This document shows, piece after piece, positions 32,002 through 35,655 of a DNA stretch of 35,655 bases (the first letter of the stretch is position 1; each line of letters opens with the position of its first letter). The notes under the pieces are model-generated. The model saw nothing but the letters and a program-made list of their open reading frames with translations, made no database searches and was not told the DNA's origin. Position numbers and translations under genes: made by a program. Origin of the DNA: a virus; the IMG/VR virus record IMGVR_UViG_3300030329_000640, positions 1 through 35,655 of that record; one strand, given 5' to 3'.

Positions 32002-32079
32002 TCATGTATCAGGTAACAGTATACCAATAATCATACAGGCCAGAGTTCCGGCTCCGATGAGGGCCAGCACAGTAATCAA
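32002..32079 (-). CDS. 25-residue membrane micropeptide (TTG start)
   Basis: The frame runs from a TTG that overlaps the stop of the 71-aa gene (TTGA) and reads MITVLALIGAGTLACMIIGI then LLPDT. Almost the whole peptide is hydrophobic, long enough for one membrane helix. A GGGGTGG ribosome-binding sequence lies 4-10 nt upstream. It is the last frame before the strong hairpin preceding the integrase. Very short single-span proteins are common in phage early regions, where they may act on the membrane or host enzymes; the function here is unknown and the call rests on coupling and composition. Confidence 0.4.
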   Translation of the reverse strand: MITVLALIGAGTLACMIIGILLPDT

Positions 32080-32291
32080 GAGCCACCCCCCGGTATCTTC
32101 TTGAGCCGAGTACGCTTCTGCATCTCAGCCGCCTGCACTAGCAGCTTGCCAGAGATCACCCAAGCCTCGTCTTTCTTCTTACCAGCGCCCATGTGGTGCT
32201 GAGCAGCCACGTAGTCCAATAAAGTCCCAAGGCGATTGCGTACCATCGTCAGCGTTTCGATATAGGTCTGCTCTGGTATCTGATTGCTCAT
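32076..32291 (-). CDS. Early protein, 71 aa, unknown
   Basis: A helical, fairly basic protein starting MSNQIPEQTYIETLTMVRNR with LGTLLDYVAAQHHMGAGKKK in the middle and LLVQAAEMQKRTRLKKIPGG near the end. The ATG overlaps the upstream stop (ATGA) with AGGAG 8 nt before it, so it is translated with its neighbour. No family is recognised. In T7-like phages genes at this position often encode inhibitors of host functions. Confidence 0.6.
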   Translation of the reverse strand: MSNQIPEQTYIETLTMVRNRLGTLLDYVAAQHHMGAGKKKDEAWVISGKLLVQAAEMQKRTRLKKIPGGGS

Positions 32292-32497
32292 GAGGTGGGC
32301 TCCTGCTTCTGGCGGTAGTCCTGGATCTCGACAGTTCCATCGTTATGGATGATCTTGATAACATCACGAGGCAGTGGGGCCTCGCCCTGTCCCGCCATGT
32401 GATCGGCGAAGTCCCGTTGATGGGCTTGGTAGTTCCTTAGATCCCGCAAGGGCACAGCGTCCCGCTCAGCTTGTGAAGGTTTCTTAGGCTTATCCAT
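32288..32497 (-). CDS. Early protein, 69 aa, unknown
   Basis: A small hydrophilic protein starting MDKPKKPSQAERDAVPLRDL, with a basic N-terminus, helix NYQAHQRDFADHM and a C-terminal strand pair (DVIKIIHNDGTVEIQDYR). The ATG overlaps the upstream stop as TAATG, with the recurrent early leader CACCTGGAGAAATC before it. The beta-hairpin near the end suggests a compact domain, but no family is recognised. Confidence 0.6.
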   Translation of the reverse strand: MDKPKKPSQAERDAVPLRDLRNYQAHQRDFADHMAGQGEAPLPRDVIKIIHNDGTVEIQDYRQKQEPTS

Positions 32498-32693
32498 TAG
32501 ATGATTTCTCCAGGTGATAAGGATCTACGGTATTGATCTGGGGCACGTCCCCGTTCATACAGATGGACTCGATCGAAGGAGTAAGGCATCGACGATCGTC
32601 CATACCGACGAATACGATGATTCGATCCTCCCAGTGCTTGAGGATCTGGTAGACATCGTAGGCCGTTAGGGCTTGGAGGTCTTGAGGAGTCAT
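32490..32693 (-). CDS. Early protein, 67 aa, unknown
   Basis: The sequence starts MTPQDLQALTAYDVYQILKH, continues with WEDRIIVFVGMDDRRCLTPS and SICMNGDVPQINTVDPYHLE. It looks like a small alpha/beta protein with a helix followed by short strands. GGAGGCGACGT precedes the ATG, which overlaps the stop of the upstream gene. The reading frame is supported by its tight fit between neighbours; the function is unknown. Confidence 0.6.
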   Translation of the reverse strand: MTPQDLQALTAYDVYQILKHWEDRIIVFVGMDDRRCLTPSIESICMNGDVPQINTVDPYHLEKSSNG

Positions 32694-33073
32694 ACGTCGC
32701 CTCCTGTAGCCTTGGCGATTGCGCGTTGAGCCATTTCAACGGCCGCCAAGTAGAAGCGTCGAGTCTCGGAGGTCTTGCCAGCCCTCGACTCATAAACTCT
32801 GAAAAACACAAGCATCGCTCCAAGTGCCTGCACTAGATCAGGCAGAGCCGCCACGTTGTAGGACGATATTAGGTCACCGTCATCAGGGCCGGGGCGCTCG
32901 TCCATATCCTCATAATCGGTAGTCCACACCTCCATAGTGCAGCCGTCCGCAGGTTCGATGGTATCGTCGTCGCTCAACACGACTATGGTATGCGTTGTAC
33001 TAGGCTCACCGTGGGCTAGTTGGTACTTGCCTTGGTCGGTAAGGTCGTTGGATAGGGGTCTTCGTTCAGTCAT
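32690..33073 (-). CDS. Early acidic protein, 127 aa, unknown
   Basis: The first 75 residues are rich in Asp and Glu (VLSDDDTIEPADGCTMEVWT, then TDYEDMDERPGPDDGDLISS), and the rest is helical (LPDLVQALGAMLVFFRVYES and RRFYLAAVEMAQRAIAKATG). The strong acidity could mimic nucleic acid, as with some host-takeover proteins of T7-like phages such as gp0.3, but there is no sequence match. The ATG follows leader CTGGAGAAAC. Confidence 0.62.
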   Translation of the reverse strand: MTERRPLSNDLTDQGKYQLAHGEPSTTHTIVVLSDDDTIEPADGCTMEVWTTDYEDMDERPGPDDGDLISSYNVAALPDLVQALGAMLVFFRVYESRAGKTSETRRFYLAAVEMAQRAIAKATGGDV

Positions 33074-33097
33074 CTTGTTTCTCCAGAGGTTAGGGCG

Positions 33098-33358
33098 TTA
33101 GTTTGCACGGGCGGGCACCGCCGGGCCAAGTATTTCTATAAGTGTTTCCGGCTCGACTCTGCCATCGACTGTGATGCCGCCGACGGTCAGCGTGAAGTCT
33201 TCCGGGTACTTGTGCGGATACTTGGAGGCGGGCCGCACCTTGCAGGTACCTGAATCAAAGCACCCTGGAAATCGCCGCTCCAAAGCCAACGATCGCTCCA
33301 GTTTGGTCAGCGTTTCAAGTTGGGCCGCTATTAGTTTACGATGGTGATCGAGATTCAA
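33098..33358 (-). CDS. Early protein, 86 aa, unknown (TTG start)
   Basis: Begins at a TTG that overlaps the upstream TGA, with GGAGGTG close before it, so translation is probably re-initiated after the 213-aa gene. The N-terminus is a charged helix (HHRKLIAAQLETLTKLERSL); the C-terminal half appears beta-rich (EDFTLTVGGITVDGRVEPET) and ends LIEILGPAVPARAN. No family is recognised. Confidence 0.55.
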   Translation of the reverse strand: MNLDHHRKLIAAQLETLTKLERSLALERRFPGCFDSGTCKVRPASKYPHKYPEDFTLTVGGITVDGRVEPETLIEILGPAVPARAN

Positions 33359-33996
33359 GCGTCACCTCCTGGAATAGGGGCAAGGGCGGCATCAATCACA
33401 TCGGCATCAAGGGCATCAGCTGCCCATTCAATACGGACGTACGTACCGCCATTATCTGATGTATAGTGCTCGCAAATATCCGCAGCCATATACAGAGCCC
33501 AGAGGGAGTCCGTGTCTAAGGCCTCAAGGCGTGCACGTAGGGCGGGGAAGCGTTCAATCACACGCTCGCGGAAATCGTCCGCTTCATCCTTGAATGCGTC
33601 ATATGCGGCCTCCTCCTCCGCTGCGAAGAAATGGTCCTCATCAAGTATCGGGTACGCTTCGAGGGCTTCGGATACTTCCAGCGCGTACTGGATCAATACA
33701 GCCGCATCAGGATGTATGGCAATCCATTCTACCCAGCCAACTAGGCTGCACCGCTCGTGCACTATCTCAAAGGGCCCGCATTCTTCGCCTGTATACGGAT
33801 CGATCCAGTCGCCAGATAGGCTACCATCGGATTCCATAAGGCCGTCAAGGCGGGACACGACTATTTCCCAGTTGGAAAGTGTAAGGATATCGGAGTCACG
33901 ATGACGGGATACAGGCGCGATAAGCCACCCGTGCCAGGCCCGGCCAATATATGAATCAGGTCGGGTCCATGTTGGGAGTGTTTCATTAGGTTTCAT
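33355..33996 (-). CDS. Largest early protein, 213 aa, unknown
   Basis: The ATG at 33996 follows CTCAACCTGGAGAAAC and opens KPNETLPTWTRPDSYIG. The N-terminal half contains WDIxPYTGE-like text (SGDWIDPYTGEECGPFEIVH), then WIAIHPDAAVLIQYALEVSE. The middle YPILDEDHFFAAEEEAAYDA is followed by a helical DDFRERVIERFPALRARLEA and a last segment YTSDNGGTYVRIEWAADALD. The YPILDED and following helix pattern occurs in other phage proteins of unknown function. It is strongly acidic. Its size suggests an important early role, but none can be named. Confidence 0.68.
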   Translation of the reverse strand: MKPNETLPTWTRPDSYIGRAWHGWLIAPVSRHRDSDILTLSNWEIVVSRLDGLMESDGSLSGDWIDPYTGEECGPFEIVHERCSLVGWVEWIAIHPDAAVLIQYALEVSEALEAYPILDEDHFFAAEEEAAYDAFKDEADDFRERVIERFPALRARLEALDTDSLWALYMAADICEHYTSDNGGTYVRIEWAADALDADVIDAALAPIPGGDA

Positions 33997-34040
33997 GTGT
34001 TTCTCCAGGTTGAGCAAGCCACCATAGGCCAGCAAGTCCC

Positions 34041-34054
34041 TGCCCCGTGGGGCA
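34041..34054 (-). other. GC-rich hairpin in early operon
   Basis: TGCCCCGTGGGGCA is self-complementary and folds as a 5-bp stem with a 4-nt loop in the 76-nt gap between two early genes. No T-run follows, so it is more likely a processing or pausing element than a full terminator. Confidence 0.35.
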
Positions 34055-34072
34055 AGGTGTTGCGGGTCTTGG

Positions 34073-34288
34073 TTATCCTATCCGTCGAAACTCCGCCTTG
34101 CGGCTCAGTCTCCCCGGAGTGTGCGATGCGTTCCACTCTTCACACATCAGCCTAGCCTGCTCAATGGTAGAGGCGGTGCCGATCTTACGAGAGGGGCCTA
34201 TGCACGGTTCGAGTCCGCGTGGATAATCGGGATTGGCCTTCCACCACGTACGGGTGAAGATTTCCCACGTTCCATAATCAATACTCAT
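34073..34288 (-). CDS. Small conserved phage protein, 71 aa
   Basis: The sequence starts MSIDYGTWEIFTRTWWKANP, then PCIGPSRKIGTASTIEQARL and MCEEWNASHTPGRLSRKAEF. The ending EW-N-SH-PGRLSRKAEF is a recognisable pattern of small phage and prophage proteins of unknown function. Two-stranded and helical elements suggest a compact fold. The ATG overlaps the upstream stop and has GAGGTGA before it. Confidence 0.68.
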   Translation of the reverse strand: MSIDYGTWEIFTRTWWKANPDYPRGLEPCIGPSRKIGTASTIEQARLMCEEWNASHTPGRLSRKAEFRRIG

Positions 34289-34794
34289 GCTTCACCTCTT
34301 GGCATGGCGACTAGTTCCTTGTATTCAGTTGCTGATACATGCACCCGCATCGCTTCATAGCTGTAATGCTTTGGCGCGCCTCGATACCCATGATCGGCCG
34401 TCTCGATAATGCCCCGAGTGGGGCTAATCTGGACCGATACCCGCCGTGGATTCCCGTTTCGATCATGAGGAGCAGCAGCGACAATATGCACCGGAGGGGC
34501 GGTCTGCTGCCCGATGCGGATTCCGTCGATTAGGGCATTGAGGCGCTCATATGTTTCTCGTTTGGTCCCCAGTGGGAGGATATCCCGAGCCCCTCCACCG
34601 GAGGACATCTGATCAACTCCAACTGCACCATAGGCCCAGTTGAGAAGATAATGTCCACTACAGGACACAAGACACCCGTTGATGCGTAGACACTCCCCGG
34701 CGTCATCCTTGGCGTACGCCTCCATAGGCTGGCCTGTAATCTCATTGAGGAGCTCAATACGACTGTCGAGGTGCTTCTTGGTTATACGTTCCAT
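34285..34794 (-). CDS. Early protein, 169 aa, two-part, unknown
   Basis: Residues 1-93 read as a family common in phages (ITKKHLDSRIELLNEITGQP, LNWAYGAVGVDQMSSGGGAR, KRETYERLNALIDGI), and residues 94-169 form a second part, probably beta-rich (VSVQISPTRGIIETADHGYR). The first part usually occurs alone, so the gene may be a fusion. Leader TCAACCTGGAGAAAC precedes the ATG. It is not known what either part does. Confidence 0.68.
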   Translation of the reverse strand: MERITKKHLDSRIELLNEITGQPMEAYAKDDAGECLRINGCLVSCSGHYLLNWAYGAVGVDQMSSGGGARDILPLGTKRETYERLNALIDGIRIGQQTAPPVHIVAAAPHDRNGNPRRVSVQISPTRGIIETADHGYRGAPKHYSYEAMRVHVSATEYKELVAMPRGEA

Positions 34795-34818
34795 TTCGGT
34801 TTCTCCAGGTTGAAGGGT

Positions 34819-34953
34819 TTACTTCGATTCGGACTCGTGCCGAGCAGTATCGTTGATATCAGAGTGTAGGCTCGTGAAGGTGTCTATGTACTTTAAGGCT
34901 GTGAGGGCTCCAAGGATAAATAGAAATGTAAGGATGATGTCGATGATGGGCAT
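34819..34953 (-). CDS. 44-residue membrane protein
   Basis: The frame reads MPIIDIILTFLFILGALTAL then KYIDTFTSLHSDINDTARHE and SESK. Residues 2-20 form a clear membrane helix, followed by a hydrophilic tail. The start is supported by a strong CAACTGGAGAAAC leader identical to that of neighbouring early genes. With the N-terminus probably outside or short, the tail would lie in the cytoplasm. It may act on the host membrane or exclude other phages; the role is unknown. Confidence 0.65.
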   Translation of the reverse strand: MPIIDIILTFLFILGALTALKYIDTFTSLHSDINDTARHESESK

Positions 34954-34986
34954 GATGGTTTCTCCAGTTGAGTGTTGAGTGGTTTA

Positions 34987-35259
34987 TCAGCTCAGAGCGT
35001 TCAGCGCGTGACACACTTTCCAGTCGGCAGATTCCAGAGCGTAGAGCTCAGCATGTCGCTGGTCGATGATGGTGCACGCCTTTGGACTGAATAGCGGGCG
35101 TCCCCAGTCCGTGCCGTGCATGTTGGAGCTGGCCCTGCTGCTTGGACTGTAATCAAACCCGTACGTCTCAAACATGATAAGAAGGAAATGCTTCGCTCGC
35201 CCGATGTCATTGATAGGGCAGTGTACAGCGTCGGGAAGATCGGCGATTGTGTGTGGCAT
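34987..35259 (-). CDS. Early protein, 90 aa, unknown
   Basis: The sequence starts MPHTIADLPDAVHCPINDIG, then RAKHFLLIMFETYGFDYSPS and GRPLFSPKACTIIDQRHAEL. It has a mix of short helices and turns and no membrane segment. AACAGGAGAAACC lies before the ATG. It is the second gene after the early promoter, so it will be made right after infection. No family is recognised. Confidence 0.6.
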   Translation of the reverse strand: MPHTIADLPDAVHCPINDIGRAKHFLLIMFETYGFDYSPSSRASSNMHGTDWGRPLFSPKACTIIDQRHAELYALESADWKVCHALNALS

Positions 35260-35294
35260 TGTGGTTTCTCCTGTTGGAAGTGGTGGTGGTTAGG

Positions 35295-35486
35295 TCATTT
35301 GGCTTGAGCGTTCATTTCAACTTCGACGGCATCCAAGAACTGCTTGACAGAGGCTGGACGGGTGGCGATAGATTGCCAAGTAAGGCTGCCGTTTGGAGAA
35401 GCGTACTTCACAGCCGCTTTGATTCGGCGGAGTGTTGCAGGTGATACGTGGTAGATAGTGCTTCCAACTTTGGTCTCATGTGTCAT
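35295..35486 (-). CDS. First early protein, 62 aa, unknown
   Basis: The ATG at 35486 follows CAACTGGAGTAATACG and opens THETKVGSTIYHVSPATLRR, then IKAAVKYASPNGSLTWQSIA. It is small, basic and compact, with a turn before the helix. A longer frame to 35528 starts in the leader without a ribosome-binding site and is not favoured. As the first gene behind the early promoter it is a candidate for host takeover, such as an anti-restriction or inhibitor protein; the sequence itself gives no proof. Confidence 0.6.
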   Translation of the reverse strand: MTHETKVGSTIYHVSPATLRRIKAAVKYASPNGSLTWQSIATRPASVKQFLDAVEVEMNAQAK

Positions 35487-35518
35487 CGTATTACTCCAGT
35501 TGAGTGTTTCATCCAGTC

Positions 35519-35533
35519 CGGCATTCATTGCCG
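35519..35533 (-). other. Leader hairpin downstream of the early promoter
   Basis: CGGCA-ATGAA-TGCCG on the minus strand forms a 5-bp stem in the first part of the early transcript. It may stabilise the 5' end of the RNA. Confidence 0.35.
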
Positions 35534-35544
35534 AGTTGCATAGG

Positions 35545-35572
35545 ATGTTACAGTCCTTTGTCGACCAGTCAA
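35545..35572 (-). promoter_or_regulatory. Early sigma-70 promoter
   Basis: On the minus strand TTGACT (35567-35572) and TAACAT (35545-35550) are separated by 16 nt, close to the sigma-70 consensus (5/6 and 4/6 matches). It lies right after the late terminator across the circle junction and upstream of the first early gene, so host polymerase should begin early transcription here. Confidence 0.7.
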
Positions 35573-35578
35573 CCAGTA

Positions 35579-35655
35579 GGCTTTAAGATTCTCAAAGAAA
35601 TCTGATCGCAAAAAAGACCACCTCAAAGAGAGGCGGTCGATTGAGCCATCCAGCT
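35579..35655. repeat. 77-bp end overlap, copy 2 (circle closure)
   Basis: Identical to bases 1-77. The overlap runs from just upstream of the early promoter through the final rho-independent terminator, so no gene is cut by the contig ends. Confidence 0.9.

Noticed and set aside
31901-32005. N-terminal extension of integrase to ATG 32005
   Set aside because: It would translate through the strong hairpin, has no ribosome-binding site and Pro/Gly-rich sequence unlike an arm-binding domain; ATG 31900 has TGGAGAAAC upstream.
1-35655. CRISPR arrays, insertion sequences, metabolic genes
   Set aside because: No regularly spaced direct repeats, no transposase and no recognisable auxiliary metabolic gene were seen.

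Overview
This window is the complete or near-complete genome of a T7-like podophage (Autographiviridae type) that carries a tyrosine integrase. The last 77 bases (35579-35655) repeat the first 77 exactly, so the sequence closes into a circle of 35,578 bp. Every convincing gene lies on the minus strand, so transcription runs from high to low coordinates. The combination of a single-subunit RNA polymerase, a family A DNA polymerase, the T7 structural order and an integrase next to a tRNA-Leu gene resembles temperate-looking marine podophages (P-SSP7 and pelagiphage types). That comparison rests on gene content; the host cannot be named. Base composition looks roughly balanced, and no photosynthesis or other metabolic genes are visible.

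Layout in transcription order. A sigma70-type promoter (35545-35572) opens the early region (about 35.5-32.0 kb). This holds twelve small unknown genes, including two membrane micropeptides, and many of them share one ribosome-binding leader (TCAACCTGGAGAAAC-like). A strong hairpin, the integrase gene, an intact tRNA-Leu(UAA) that is probably attP, and a hairpin terminator follow (32.0-30.66 kb).

The replication region (30.6-21.2 kb) encodes RNA polymerase, ssDNA-binding protein, a RusA-type resolvase in the T7 gp3 slot, an HTH protein, primase-helicase, a transglycosylase-type endolysin, a sigma-region-4-like HTH protein, DNA polymerase, a PD-(D/E)XK nuclease, a 5'-3' exonuclease and a DUF1599-like protein. 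Several of these genes overlap extensively.

The virion region (21.2-3.5 kb) encodes a proline-rich gp7.3-like protein, portal, scaffold, a holin/lipoprotein cluster, major capsid protein (T3-like promoter before it, UUCG terminator after it), tail tubes A and B, gp13-16-like internal virion proteins and two fibre proteins. A holin-like protein, small and large terminase and three small genes follow. A classic rho-independent terminator (32-60) at the circle junction closes the transcript just before the early promoter.

Most notable are: the endolysin reading frame, which begins with a signal-anchor-like segment encoded inside the helicase gene in another frame; the complete tRNA beside the integrase, with a second copy of its anticodon 13-mer downstream; the repeated early leader; candidate phage promoters resembling the T3 consensus; and two isolated late genes bracketed by noncoding DNA where the physical genome ends may lie.
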